From Dastarcus helophoroides (taxonomy: Eukaryota > Arthropoda > Insecta > Coleoptera > Bothrideridae): a stretch of DNA of 64,000 nt. The notes beneath the pieces are model-generated. The model was not told the origin of the DNA. It saw only the letters and a program-made list of their open reading frames with translations, and did not search any database. Location: contig CM053332.1 of the NCBI GenBank assembly GCA_028583605.1, forward strand, positions 12,822,442-12,886,441, in the 5' to 3' direction. Made by a program: the position numbers and the translations under genes. Positions 11,794 to 24,152 of this stretch are shown here, piece after piece (the stretch's first letter is position 1; each line of letters opens with the position of its first letter).

Positions 11794-11872
11794 GTAGCAA
11801 CATATTCTCAAAAAATGGTTCAGATATCTTTCAGGGGCCGATTCACTATGCTTATCGTCCTAAGGCCTTTCA

Positions 11873-12170
11873 GTAAGAGTACCTTTTTCATGTAAAAACG
11901 TTTGCAGTTTATATTTTTGTTACCAAACAGACAAAATAAATAAGGCACCTTTTAAGCACCACCCTTCTGGGAAAGGGCATGAAAAGGTATGGAGTTGTGC
12001 AAAATTTCATTCAATTATCTGTACACATTTTGCCACTATTAATTAAAAACTATAATCAGGAAATAACCTTCTACACCCTGTAACTCAGAAAGGATACGTT
12101 TTGCGACATAGTCTTATTGAGGGCTCTAAAATACGATCCTGAATTTATGGTACTACTTTTAGAATCACCT
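11873..12170. other. Intronic sequence, nothing recognised
   Basis: About 300 bases between the large palindrome and the next array, without visible genes or repeats. Confidence 0.5.
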
Positions 12171-12703
12171 TGTACTTTTAAAAGTTTCGACTGTTTCCAT
12201 AATTTAGATTTTCTTTTATTTCGACTTTTGTGCATAATTTCAGTTTTTTAAAAATTTTCAATATTTTTTTGAAAATTTCGATATTCTTTTGAAAATATCT
12301 ACCTTTTCGACGTTTGAAGATTTCTATTTTTTTAAACTTCCATATTTGAAAATTACAACTTTTTCAAAATTTAAACTTTTTCTGCAATTATCAAATTATT
12401 TCAAAATTCCTATTTTTTTTCTCAAAATTTATCTAACTTATGTCGGAAATGTGTGTACTTTTTTCAAAATCTCAACTTTTTCTCAAAATTTTGACATTTG
12501 AAAATTTCCATTTTTTTCCCTAAATGTCTGCTTTCTTTTAAAATTCTTACATCTTTTGATATTTTTTTATTATTTTCATTTTATTATTATTATTTTTCAA
12601 AATTTCGACTTTTTGCAAACTTTCGATTATTTTAATAAAGCCTTTTTTAAATGTCATATTTGTTTAAAATGCCAAATTTTTTCAAAATTTTCGATTTATT
12701 ATA
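12171..12703. repeat. Degenerate AAAATTTCGAC-type array
   Basis: Same loose unit (ttttgaaaatttcgata, caaaatttcgactttt) as elsewhere. The array is cut by a transposon at 12704 and continues after 15452. Confidence 0.75.
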
Positions 12704-13090
12704 CAGGTTGAACCAAATTTGATTTCCACTATAGGGATCTCATAAACTACTAGAGATTCAAAGAAGATTAAATGGGCAAAGTAGTGCAGAATTTAACGCC
12801 CAATATTATTGTGCTGAGAAAACAATTGAATTTCAATTCGTCTTGATTTTATTTAGAAAAAACTGAAAATCGCCGTTTTTAAAAATCAGCTGTAACTTGT
12901 TTATTTGAGGTCCGATTAAAAAAATTCAAAAACTGTATTAGTTGTTTTTTGAGGCCTTTTCATTGGTACAAGTTAATTTTTTCTAAATTTAGCTGTTTCT
13001 GAGAAAATTATGTTAACTTTGTTATTGCTTATGGACGCCATAGTGGATTTTATCATTTTCGAATTTGGCATATTTTTCTGATTAATCTAA

Positions 13091-13758
13091 GACATGCCAT
13101 ACTTCAAATGTGGAAAAGTGGGTTAAATGAACTAATTTTTTTTAATTTTAAACAAAAAAATTAGTGGAGCCGATGCAAGTGCCACAACTGTTAATAATAA
13201 AAATACAGAACCTAATTATGTAATAATAATTATTAAAAAACTAAAAATATTGTAACAAACTGTGCAATATTTAAACAGATATTAGTATAATCTTAATGTG
13301 CATGCACTGCTTTAAATGCCCTAATTCTATGAAAACCTGTAGATGTAATAATAATTTTGTCGTCAATTTTCACAAAAATTCTTTTAACATTGAATACTTA
13401 TTCGTGTAACGTGAAATATCTAACAATCTAACATTAGAAATGACTCTCATATTAATGCACATTATCCGTCTTAAAATATTTAACTTCTAGAGAAGTCTGG
13501 AACGCACACCTCGCGAATGAGTCTTTACAATATTCTGAGAAAGGGAGTCGTGCGCGTTACGATTATTAATAAATATTTCAATACTATACAGTTTGTTATA
13601 ATATTTTTGGATTTTTAATAATTATTACTGCTTTTTTAGGAAGTGTATTATTTATTATTAAAAGTTATGGCACTTGCGTCGCCTACTATAATTTTTTTGT
13701 TTAAGAATAAAAATTAGTTCATTTAACCCACTTTGCCACATTTGAAGTACGGCATGAC
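13091..13758. repeat. Inner inverted repeat inside the 12704-15452 element
   Basis: gacatgccatacttcaaatg and gtgggttaaatgaactaat on the left match attagttcatttaaccca and catttgaagtacggcatg on the right. The middle contains ataataattattaaaa runs and tgtaacaaactgtgcaat against its inverse. No coding signal. It may be a separate foldback insertion or the loop of the outer palindrome. Confidence 0.65.
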
Positions 13759-13761
13759 ATA

Positions 13762-15061
13762 CGAGGGTTACCTTTTATATTTCGGGATTAGAGAACAAAA
13801 ACAAATATTAATCATCGAAAATCACTTTATTGTTTTTCAAAATATTCCCCATGAAGATCTATACACTTTTGCATGCGTTTGCAACCAATTGTCGAAGCAC
13901 TTTTGCCACTCTAATTGAGGTATCTCCAAAACATGCATTCTGACTGCAGCAACCACTTCTTCAGGTGTCGAAAAATGTTTACCTCTCAGTTTGTTTTTTA
14001 CGTACGGGAATAAAAAGAAGTCATTCGGTGCCAAGTCAGGACTGCTACGGCAGATGACTCATCAAATCGATGTTTTGGGTGCTTCAAAAATGCAGTTGTT
14101 TGAGCCGATGTGTGAGAGCTCGCATTGTCGTGGTGAAGAGTGATCCGTCTTCGGCGGTTGGTTTTCCTGATTTCTTGGAAGACAACTGGCAAACAAATGG
14201 TTGTATACCACTCAGAATTGACTATTTTGAGTTGTTCTAGTGGTACGGTTGCGGCATGTCCAGTTTTTCCGAAAAAAACAGGCGACCATTTGCCTGGAAG
14301 TGCTTCGTGCGCGAACAACTTTTGTTGGATTTGGCTCATCTTGAAACACCCATATAGTCGACTGCTGTTTACTTTCGGGCTCATACGCGTAAATCCACGA
14401 TTCATCACCTGTCACGATGTCATAGGCGTGTTTCGAAGCACCGCGATCGGTTTTTTTGAGCATTTCTTTCGACCAATCGACACGAGCCTTTTTTTGAGCG
14501 ATTGACAAATTGTGTGGGATCTAACGCGAACAAATTTTGTTGACAGTCAAATGTTTATGCAATATTGAATGTATGTATGCTGGTCCCACTAATGCCTAAG
14601 GTTGTCTCAATCTCACGATAGGTCACATGACGATCTTGCAATATCAGTTCGCGCACAGCATCAATGGTTTTCGGAACAACAACTGATTTTGGACGACCTT
14701 CACGAAATTCGTCTTGGAGTGAACTACGACCACTATTGAATTCACCATACCATCGATAAGCACTGGTCCTTGATGTAGCTTCATCGCCAAAAATTGAATT
14801 AAGATCATCCATGCACTGTTGCTGAGTTAATCCATGTCGAAAGTTGTAAAAAATAATCGCACGAAAATGTTCACGATTTAATTCCATTTTTGGGCCAAGA
14901 TGTATCTTTTAAGTTACTGTAAACAACACAAATAGCGCTCGTATGTCAAAACGTTCTGAGTACGTATAACCTCAAAAATGTCCAACTTTACGATAGAGCT
15001 GTCAGTTGCCAGATTCCAACACTAAGGTTGCCAAATCCCGAAACATAAAAGACAACCCTCG
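13762..15061 (-). mobile_element. mariner element, 1.3 kb, TA duplication
   Basis: Inverted ends cgagggttaccttttat and, from the right, cgagggttgtcttttatg, each flanked by TA (13760-13761 and 15062-15063). The length is typical of a full mariner. The transposase lies on the minus strand and is decayed. Confidence 0.9.
13837..14887 (-). pseudogene. mariner transposase, frameshifted
   Basis: Read on the minus strand it starts MELNREHFRAIIFYNFRHGL with the two helix-turn-helix segments of mariner transposases (QQQCMDDLNSIFGDEATS; VTYREIETTLGIS). A second frame follows with TGDESWIYAYEPESK, holding the first catalytic D, then a third with LHHDNASSHTS (second D), then LAPNDFFLFPYVKNKLRG (third D, DD34D class). 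Domain order is complete, but at least three frame changes separate the pieces, so the enzyme cannot be made as it stands. It cannot help mobilise other copies unless intact relatives exist elsewhere. Confidence 0.92.
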
Positions 15062-15452
15062 TACTTCAAATTAATCGGAAAAATATGTTAAATTCGAAAA
15101 TGATAAAATCTAATATCGTGTCCATATAAAATAACAAAGTTTACATAATTTTCTCGGAATTAGTTGAATTTGGAAAAAAATAATGTACATCAGTGAAAAG
15201 GCCTCAAAAAACAACTAATTACAATTTTTGATTTTTTTCAGTCTGACTTCAAGTAAACAGGTTACAGCTGATTTTTAAAAATGGCGATTTTCAGTTTTTT
15301 CTAAATAAAGTCAAGACGAATTAGAATTCAATTGTTTTCTCAGCGGAACAAATTGGGCACTAAATTCTGCACTACTTTTCCCATTTAATCATCCTTGTAT
15401 CTCTAATGGTTTACGAGATCCCTGTAGTGGAAATCAATTTTGGTTCAACCTG

Positions 15453-16695
15453 CACATTATATTTTTTCCAAAATGTCATCTTTTTTTTCAATTGCGACTT
15501 TTCTGAAAGCTTTAAATTTAAAAAAAAATTCGGTCATTTTTCAAAATTTTAATTTTTTGGATATTTTGAATATTTTAAGAGATTTTGCTGGAAAGGACTG
15601 GTCCTTGGTTATCTTCAAAAATTGAAATAGAAATCTTGTATCCTTTCAGGGAACAAAATTTGTATTTCAATTTTTGATTTTAAAAAATGTTTGACTTATT
15701 TCAAAATTTTAACTATTTAAAACTTTGCCGTTTTCTAGGTATTAATTCCTCAAAATTTGGTTTTTTTTTTGAAAATTTCGACTTTTCTGATAATTTTGGC
15801 TTTTCTTCAATATTTAAACTTCGACAATTTTGACTTTATTTGAATGAAATTCGATTTAATGGAAACTAAAATTTTTTTCGAATTTTGAGTGTTTTTTCAA
15901 ATTTTCACATTTTGTTTTCAGATTGCAATTTTAAAAATAGTTCAACTTTCCTGATAATTTTGTCTTTCCTTAAGTAAAGTAAACCCTTTGAAAATTTAGT
16001 TTTTTTGAGAAGCTGATTAAAAATTGTTAAATTTTGTAAATCTCGACACTTTTTTAAAATTTTGACTGAAATTTTAGATTATTTCTCAAAATATTAACTC
16101 TTTGAAAAATTTAGACTTTTGTTGAAAATTTCGTTATTTCTTGAAATACTCGAAGAATGTTAAAATTTTGACTTTAGAAAATCTTAACTTTTTTTGGAAA
16201 TTTTAAATCTCCATGAAAATGTTAACATTTTTTCAAATTTCGATTGTTTTAAAGAATTTGACTTTAAAATTTTCGACTTTTTTCAAAATCTTAACATTTT
16301 TGAAACTTTCAGCATTTTTGAAACTTATCAATTTTTTTCAAAATGTGAACTTTTATTGAAAATATTAACTCTAAAATTTAGATTTCTTTTATAAATTTGA
16401 ACATTTTTGAAAAATTGGTCTTATTTTGAAATATTCAATTTTATCGAAAATTTCGTTCGTTCTAAATTTTCAGATTTTTTTAAAACGTAAACTGGTTTTT
16501 AAAATATCTTATTTCTAGAAATTTTCGACTTTTTTTAGAATATCGCTGTTTTGAATATTGGCTTTCAAATTTTCGATTTGGTATTTTCACGAAAATAGTG
16601 AATATTTTTTAAAATTTTAAGCGTACTTAGAACATATGCATGTGTCTTTTCCTTGGACAAATATTGAGCTTTTTAAGGAGTCGTTCAAACATTTG
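15453..16695. repeat. Degenerate AAAATTTCGAC-type array, with a small MITE remnant
   Basis: Continuation of the array seen before 12704. A deleted MITE copy of the palindromic family lies at about 15592-15672 (gactggtccttggttatc, tttcagggaacaaa). The long F-rich frames are translations of the repeat. Confidence 0.75.
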
Positions 16696-16703
16696 AGTAT
16701 TTC

Positions 16704-17733
16704 CAGTGGCGGCTGGTAACTTTTTGACAGGGGCTGCGCAGATGCAAAAATATTAGTAGTTAAGAGTTTAGGTGACTCCAGTGCCATAGCAAGGTATTAA
16801 ATTTAAAAGAAACAAAAGTGATACAAAAGGTGTGATATTTAATAGTATTTTTACGAATTTAATTTAATTAACATCTTATAACCTCCAAAATATTTTTGCC
16901 TCATCATGTCTAAATTATTTTCATTGAGTACAAAAAAAAACATTATCGACATTTCTGAGCCCCCTTAAAGTACCCTGTACGGTTGGACGTCGTTACGGCT
17001 CTGGGTTACTTGATTAAAATTGTTTGCTTTCATAGGAATAAAATTATATCACATTTTTCATTATTTGATAATAAAATATATTTTATTACAAAATTCTAAT
17101 TAAACTCTACAAAAACACAAAAAAAAAAATTTTTTAAACAGAATCCGCTCTACGATCTTTTAAAGAAATAAAGTGTTTATTACCTTCTCATCAAAATTGT
17201 TTAAATCCAAATTTACAAATTAATAATTAGACCCTAGAATGGGTACTGCTATCTCTTTGTGATTAGCGGTACTATTGGCAGTTGGGTCTATAAGCGGCAC
17301 AATTAACAATCGTAATCAGATCAGCTGGCACCTACGCATTTAGCATCATAAACCGTAAATACACACTCCAAACTCTGACTCGTACTCGCCATTTGGTAAT
17401 AGCGCATAAGCGCGGAGCGGCGTACCCCGGGCTACCTTTAACGTGGTGTTCTGTTCTGTATCCCGTGGAGGCCATTGATAGGCATCGCACGGCAGCCACG
17501 CTAGGTGCATAATTCTGCGCGCACCAACTTACTTAAATTTCGTTATAACATTTGATATAATGGAATCAAACGTTTGCGTACTTTATTCCAAGTATTATTA
17601 GTTAATAAGTATATCATTATTTTGTGTTCAAAAATGTGATAAATCCAAGTCTTTTACATTAAATCGAAAAGAATAGATCGCTCATCTCACGAGGAGCGCG
17701 CGCTCTTGCCCTCTTTAAGACCAGCCGCCACTG
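16704..17733. mobile_element. hAT-like element, 1.03 kb, with 8-bp target duplication
   Basis: Ends are CAGTGGCGGCTGGT and its exact inverse ACCAGCCGCCACTG. agtatttc is duplicated on both sides (16696-16703, 17734-17741). The TIR resembles well-known hAT termini. The interior has no transposase; GC-richer sequence lies near its right end (17380-17520). It is inserted in the degenerate array. Confidence 0.92.
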
Positions 17734-17925
17734 AGTATTTCTCTAAGTTTTATTTTTTTAATTCGATTTTTTCGGGAAGTTTCGACTTTTATGAAGTAAA
17801 TTATACAAATACCTGCAAATAAACACATACAATTTTTCAAACTATGTATCTTAAATGTAAGGTATAAAAAGTTTAAATTTTTGACTAGTGTCAACTTGTA
17901 ACATGCAACACGAAACCAGTAATAT

Positions 17926-18068
17926 AAACTTGACGATTACAAATGAGTATATTCTGTACGATGCCACGATGCCAACGATGCCAATTCCCCGATTACATAT
18001 TTCGCAAAAGTAATCGGTGATTAAAATCCGATTACATTTTTACTTACTCGTGCGGGCCTCTAATAAGT
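17926..18068. repeat. Dispersed ATTAC/CGAT-type repeat, copy A
   Basis: Contains acaaatgagtatattc, acgatgccaacgatgcc and gtaatcggtgattaaaatcc. The same landmarks occur in inverted orientation at 63600-63740. The internal palindromic gtaatcgg/ccgattac motifs suggest a transposon terminus. Confidence 0.7.
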
Positions 18069-18084
18069 ATAGAATATCACAGTT

Positions 18085-18475
18085 GAAGTATCAAAGGATA
18101 CTGTGTGTACAAAGTTTCCCCACCCATCGTACTGCTGTCATTTTTTTGTTACATTCACGTATGTTCCTTACTTGATTAGTATCTTAAACAGTAAACACAA
18201 CCTTTAAAAAATTGTTATATAAATTTGAATTTATAATGAAAGAAAATCTTTAATTGGTAAATCCTAATTTCGAAATACTGTAAAAAAGCTATAAAGAATG
18301 GACCTCTTTCCTAATTGTACTGGAGATTTTTTATGTCAAGGTTAGATGTCCATTTGGCATATATGGATCAAGTAAGGAACATACTTAAATATGTCAAAAA
18401 ATGACGAAAACAGAGTAAATGGGAAAATCTTTTATAACACTTGATACATCATACACACATACTCGAGTAAGTTGG
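18085..18475. mobile_element. Small foldback element
   Basis: Left arm agtatcaaaggatactgtg, tgtcatttttttgttac and tatgttccttacttgat; right arm atcaagtaaggaacata, tcaaaaaatgacgaaa and cttgatacatcatacac. No coding capacity. Borders are approximate. Confidence 0.65.
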
Positions 18476-19443
18476 ATCAAATTTTCGAACATGAACAAAG
18501 CAAAAACCACATTGGTATTTACTTACTGATAATTAAGAAATATGTATTTCGCCACAAGGATTGGCATTATTAAGAACCGAAGTGATACTTTGAGGTATTT
18601 TGTTAAACAACGATGCACTAGTTCTTCCACATCCATTATTTGCAAAAGGATACATTACATTTATCGAAAAATCATTTACCTACTTTTAAAATGAAATGTA
18701 TTCGAAATTATAATACACAGTCGATTAAGTTGGCGGAAGAGAATCGTAAGAGTTCCAAGATATTTACGTCCTGGAGCTTTGGAGAGTGTAGGTCCGGTTA
18801 CTACTGGAGGCACACACCGTTAGATTTCTATGTAAACTTGGTGTTCAATTTGGAAAGCATTGGTGCATGACTTCTATTCACCAACGATGATGACCACTGA
18901 TAGGTGATGAACGTTCAATGTTTATTATTGTCAGTGCTATGGCATCTGTCATCCCGCGGGGCCTAACATTTCTTTACTACCCTTCGAATGCTATCCCTCG
19001 AAGGCGACAGCATAGAAGATAAACAGCCCGCAGCAACATACAGCTGCTACCTGCGATCAGTCGCGTAGTTTACACGCGAACGTCGCTCAACTCGTCCTAA
19101 TACCTAAAATTATGCCGTCATGGTTAATCACTCTTCGCCTCGGATAATTTCTTAATAATCAGTTTTATGTTGCATTTCAATCACTCAGATCAAACGGAAT
19201 TGAAATAATTCCGATCCTTAATGCGTAGGAAATGCGATAATTGTCTTATTAATATGCAGCGATACGTTTCATTTGATATCTCCTATTATGTTCATTGCTT
19301 AAATTGCCAAGAAATTTTAAAGCGCGAGTGCTAGCAAAATATGTAGCCCATGAAACTTTTCCCACTTGATTGGTGACACAGTCAAGGGGAGTGGGGCTTA
19401 CTTTCGGAATTAACCCACCCTTTGAGACTCTTTGACATCACAT
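18476..19443. other. Intronic sequence with a GC-richer patch, unassigned
   Basis: A frame at 18640-18870 has no recognisable features. Around 18940-19100 base composition rises (tcccgcggggcctaac, cgaaggcgacagcata). Read on the minus strand, TGTTAGGCCCCGCGGG resembles the start of an LTR, but no partner or polypurine tract could be confirmed. Confidence 0.4.
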
Positions 19444-19990
19444 CAGGCCCGTAACCAGGATTTTTCCTATCTTCCTTCTGCTAAAACAGTCTAGACTTTG
19501 TTTACGTTTAAGTTAGAGCTAAGAAGCCACGGTCCAATATTACTTTACTGTTAATATTATTATTGTATTCAAGTATACTAAAATATTAAAAAAAATACAC
19601 TTTTGGAAATTTTTAATTTGAATTAGATTTTCTGTTAAATGCGAAGCATGTTAATACTTTTATTTTTTTTTCTCAAAATTCAGGGTTCAAAATTTTGGTA
19701 TTTACTTCAAAATCACAAATACTTTTTTTTTAACTTCGATTCCTTCTAGAAACCTGGAAAATTTCGCGAAAATTTTTCCGAAAAATGTCAGATATGGAAA
19801 TTCTAAACTTAATAATATTAAGTTGTTTGAATTTAGAATTTTAATTCGAAATGTCTAGAAATGAATAGAATGTTTAGAGTGGTCAAAGTCGTTTTAGAAA
19901 AAGTTTAATTACGACCGAGTTTATACCTAAAAATACCCAACTGAATTCATTAATTAACATTTCTGAAAATATTAACTTTTCTCAACGGAG
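19444..19990 (-). mobile_element. Partial hAT-like element (same family as 21049-24144), inverted
   Basis: Starts caggcccgtaaccagg and then follows, in reverse orientation, the right end of the 21049-24144 element: cttctgctaaaac, ttaagttagagctaagaag, ggtatttacttc and tttaattacgaccg. It is shorter than the matching part of that copy, so internal deletion is likely. The other end was not found. Confidence 0.75.
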
Positions 19991-21040
19991 ATAAATACTG
20001 CTTTAATTCTAATACAAACGTTAATGTGGTAACAAACAAATCGGAAATCCGTAATTCTCAAATTAAACTACGTTCACTTACATTATTAAAAAGTTTATTG
20101 AACCCTTGTAATTCGGTCTAGGTCTAGACAATAGGTTTTAATGCTTCAGATGTAAAGGTATGTGCGATTTTTTTTACCTTAGTTTCACAAGTAGACGTTT
20201 AAAGAGGTGTGCACTTCGTTTCGATTATTCAGGACACTCCCCCAAGGCAAAAAAGGAGTAGATGTTCAGCTAAAATACGACGTGCAGCATTAACTCGTTT
20301 TGTTTTATTGAATCCTACGAAGTTAATTATTCTCACAAAATTGCCAGACATATAATTTGCAGTGACCATTATGGTATACAGTTTTTTTGGGCACTGATTT
20401 CTGGCAATAAAATTAGCGGTTTGTTCATGCCGCATCAGCTTTAATATCGGTGTTACCACAAAATTGCAAGGTTTGTCTATAATTACGATATTACCTGGTA
20501 GTAAGAGCGTGGTCCTCTAAAATTTAAAATTAAATTATCTTAAAAAAAGAAGAACATTTTTGCGTCTGATTAACTAGGAGAAAATTGTTATTCATGAAGG
20601 CATTTCACGTTAGATAATAAATATTAACAAGTTGGGTTATTCCACCTATTTATTATGGATGTTATACCAAAATTAAATCTCCTACGTTTCTAAATTCATC
20701 ACATTATTCCAAACTAAACCCCTTAATTTGGAAATTAAATTGCTCCAGTTGTGCTTGGCAACTACGAGGAGGGGGGGGGGGGTTAATTATGGGGTATAAG
20801 CTTGGAATTCTAAACTCAAAAACTTCTAAAACGAAAGTCAATATTTCCGGAAAAAGGTAGAAATTTCCAAAAAACGCTAAATTGAAAATTAAAAAAAAAA
20901 CTTTCGCTTGAGTATCGAAATATTTGATTTTTTCACGAATTTTCGACTTTAATTTTGATGTGATAAATTTTCAACTTTAACGGAACTCTCGGGTTTCAAA
21001 ATTGAAACCTCAAGAAGAAATTCGATAATTTTAGCTTATA
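19991..21040. other. Intronic sequence, including an unassigned minus-strand frame
   Basis: A 76-codon minus-strand frame at 20229-20459 includes ANYMSGNFVRIINFVGFNKT. No family is recognised and there is no supporting context. A run of G's lies near 20770. From about 20820 the sequence becomes the degenerate array. Confidence 0.4.
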
Positions 21041-21048
21041 AGTCGAGA

Positions 21049-24000
21049 CAGGCCTGTAACCAAGGAGGGCTGTAGCCCCCCCCCCCCAATTTTTTGGCTT
21101 CACAGTAGATAGAACTGAAGTTTTCAGATGTGCGACCTTTTTAAAAACCATTTTTAATGGATCATTTTGTTTTCGTACTGAAATGCAAGGATGTTTTTTT
21201 TTTTAAATTTGGCGCAATTTATTATTATTAGAGACCGGATTTTGAGCACAATCAAGCAACGTAAAAAGGTGAGTAAAATGTTAAATTAGGCAAAAACGAA
21301 AAGCTAAAGAAAGCGCCAAAAAGGTAAAATTCTCTAAAAAAAAGGTATTAACAGGCCAAAAGCCACAATTAACAAAAAACCATTTTGAAATCTCAGTCGA
21401 CATTTAAAAAAAAATAGATTTTAGGTTATCCTCAGGATATTCAGGAGTATAACATTTTCAAATGAAAAAGTTCTTAAAATTTCGAATTCTTTCTTGAATT
21501 TTCAGCCTAAATCTACAACATTTTTACTTTAAATTCATTCCAATTTTTCCCAAAATTTTGACTTTTACATCTGAGATTTCGTTATTAGAAAAATTTAAAC
21601 TTGTCCTGAAATTTCTTGTTTTTTATTTGAAATTTTAATCTTACGTCTTAAATTTCATTAAAATAATCTTAAATTTTGCAAGTTTTTCAAGCTTAAACTC
21701 CCCATTTAAAAAAAATTCTTCGAGAAGAACTGGAAATTTATACAAGCAATTTTTCGAAACACCAAATTTTGAGAATAACTTTTGTGATAATAGTTTTACA
21801 GTTTTGGAATTTGAAAATTTAATTTTTAAATTCGGTATTTGAATAAAATTTTGAATATTAGGCCTTTTACTAAACAATCCAAATCTCTTACAAGCTATGA
21901 TTTTAAGAAAACATTTTTTAATAAGTTATTTGTATGAATTTCTTCTATAATTTTTCTAACATGGCGATTGAAAACTTGAGCATTTTTAAGTTCCAAATTT
22001 CATAATTTTTTTAATATCTTTAACCCATCAGCTTAATTCGAAATTTTTAATTTTTTTAAAAAGTTTTAACCTCATAATAAAAAATTTCGAAATTTTTTAT
22101 AAAGTTGATTTGTTTATATTTCGGTTACGATTTCGAAAATTCGACTTTTTTCTCTAAAATTCGACTTCCAAATGAAAACTTCCAAAAAAATATTGAAATT
22201 TCTATCTTAGTTATTAAATTTCAACTTTAATTAAGAAATTTTTTACTTTTAATCACAACATTTTAGCTTTAAATTCATATTTTTAGAAAATTTATAAAAA
22301 TTTTACAACCTTTTACGAGTTTAAAAATGTCTAGATTAAATTCGAAATTTTGGAAAAAAATGACCTTAATGACTTTAGTTTCTTTTTCAAAATTTTTACA
22401 TTAGCACTGGTTCAAAATTCTAACTTCTTCAAAATTATTTGACTTTCTTTCTAGACATTTAATTTAAAAAGATCCCCTGGCCATTTTGAGAAAACACTAA
22501 AAGTTTCAGGAAATATCAAAGTTTATTTTTTGAATTTTGTTTCAAGTGTTGAGTGTTATTAGTTTTTGTTAATAGATTTTGACTTTTGAAAATTAGAAAT
22601 TTTTTAAAAAAATTTTGACTTCAAACCTTTTTTTTTCAAAAACTGTAGCTTTTTTTTCTTTGGATTTAGAGAGTAATTGTAAATGTCAAATTATTTCTAA
22701 AATTTCGATTTTAAAAAATTTAAAAATTTCGAGTTCGAACAGGGAAATTTGTTATGAATTAACATATCCTACTTTTTGTTGGGAAATTTAAAATTTCTAA
22801 AAAAGTTAATATTTTCAGAAATATTTATTAATGAATTTTGGTTATTCTTAAGCATAAACACGGTCGTAATTAAACTTTCTACAACGAGTTTGTCCATTCT
22901 AAATGTAGACTTTTCTAGACATTTGGAATTAAAATTTCAAATTCAAAAAACTCGAGATTAAGTTCAGAATTTCGATATCTGGCATTTTTCACAAACATTT
23001 TGGCGAAATTTCTAGGCTTCTATAAAGAATCGAAGTTTAAAAAAATATTTATGGGTTTGAAGTAAATACCAAGATTTTAAACTTTGAATTTTGAGAAAAA
23101 AAAGTAAAAGTATTAACATAGTTCGCATGTAACGAAAAATCGAATTCAAATTGAAAATTTCCAGAAAAAAGGTCGAAATTTTGAGATTAAAGGTAAAACT
23201 TACAAAAAAGCGTTAAATAACCTTATAGCAAAAACTCTTTTTCGAAATTCGGAAGAATCAAATGCATTTCGACATTGCAAATTCAGATAGCAACAATAAT
23301 TCCCAAAATTGCCTAAAATAAAAAATGCAATATTTCCAAACTGGGCCGAAGAAATGTTAAATAAATTGAAAAAACATAATATTTCCGGTCGATAAAGTTG
23401 TTGCCAGTTAGAAAATGAGTTGGACGCTAAGAGGAAACTTAAACTTAAAAAATAACATCTAATCTTTGAGAATTTAGAAAGAATATCCAAACTCTAAATG
23501 TTCGGGTGCAAACTTTAAATTGGAGATAAAAGTTAAAATTATGAATTTAATTGAAATTTGAAAAAAATTAAAAAAATATATTTTGAATTTGAACTTAAAA
23601 AAAACATCTAATCTTCGAGAATTTAAAAAGAATATCCAAAAATTTTCTGGTGCAAACTTTAAATTTGAGATAAAAGTTAAAATTATGAATTTAATCGAAA
23701 TTTGAAAAAATTAAAAAAATGTTTTTTCCCCAGCTGACTTCAAACTATGTCTTTAAATAGAGCACTTTCTAGAGGCATTTTTCATACACAAGTGCAGGTT
23801 ATAGAAGACAGTTCAAAGATACATTTTAGAAAAGAAATATCTTTTGAGTAATTTTATCATCTTACTCACACGTCTGTTTTTATTTAGAAATTAAATTAGG
23901 ATAAATAGGCAACGTTGTTGTTAAATTACTTCGTCAGAATGTTAGCAGAGCTAGACTCTAGAAATGTTTTAGTGTATTTTTTTTATATTTTAGTACACTT

Positions 24001-24144
24001 GTATACAATAATAATATTAATAGTCAAGTAGTATTGGGACGTGGCTTCTTAGTTCTAACCTAAACGCAAACAAAGACTAGGTAGTTTAAGCAGAAGGATC
24101 GCAGCCCACCCACCCCCCGAAAAAAAATTCTGGTTACGGGCCTA
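21049..24144. mobile_element. Non-autonomous hAT-like element, 3.1 kb, with 8-bp target duplication
   Basis: The left end CAGGCCTGTAACC is the inverse of the right end ggttacgggccta apart from 2 positions. agtcgaga is duplicated on both sides (21041-21048, 24145-24152). C- and G-rich runs stand just inside both ends. The interior is mostly the degenerate array in purine-first orientation, with no transposase. Related partial copies lie at 19444 (inverted) and near 53040-53820. Confidence 0.87.
23440..23722. repeat. Local tandem duplication inside the hAT-like element
   Basis: Two adjacent units of about 140-150 bases share cttaaaaa...aacatctaatctt, gaatttagaaagaatatcc, ggtgcaaactttaaatt and gataaaagttaaaattatg. 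The related copy at 53468-53610 has only one unit. Confidence 0.82.
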
Positions 24145-24152
24145 AGTCGAGA

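Larger units (their letters stand above)
6841..11872. mobile_element. Large palindromic (foldback) element, about 5 kb, with nested insertions
   Basis: The left end contains ggccataggacgattag and agtgaatcggcccc; the right end contains ggggccgattcactat and cgtcctaaggcc in inverted order. Matching continues inward: ttgctactaataag near 6910 with attagtagcaac near 11225; caaaaaggtacgccatatt near 7195 with aatatggcgtaccttttt near 10875; ttttgcattttaaaata near 7770 with tattttaaaatgcaaaa near 10350. The right arm is interrupted by a 558-bp hAT-like element and the centre by a MITE. Exact termini and target duplication were not resolved. The arms are diverged, so this is not a recent insertion. Confidence 0.75.
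12704..15452. mobile_element. Long-inverted-repeat DNA element carrying nested insertions
   Basis: Left end CAGGTTGAACCAAATTTGAT, right end the inverse (AATTTTGGTTCAACCTG). The arms match for several hundred bases, through aaaaaactgaaaatcgcc, tcagctgtaac and aggcctttt to atcattttcgaattt. TA precedes the left end and CA follows the right, so a TA duplication is possible but not intact. The middle is occupied by a further inverted repeat and a mariner. It sits inside a degenerate array. Confidence 0.8.

Noticed and set aside
14140..14505. Plus-strand 121-codon frame opposite the mariner transposase
   Set aside because: It is the antisense shadow of the transposase reading frames.
18915..19150. 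Possible LTR starting TGTTAGGCCCC on the minus strand
   Set aside because: No second LTR, polypurine tract or target duplication could be identified.
20229..20459. 76-codon minus-strand frame
   Set aside because: No motif, no neighbouring exon signals and no second copy in the window; it is mentioned only as unassigned.
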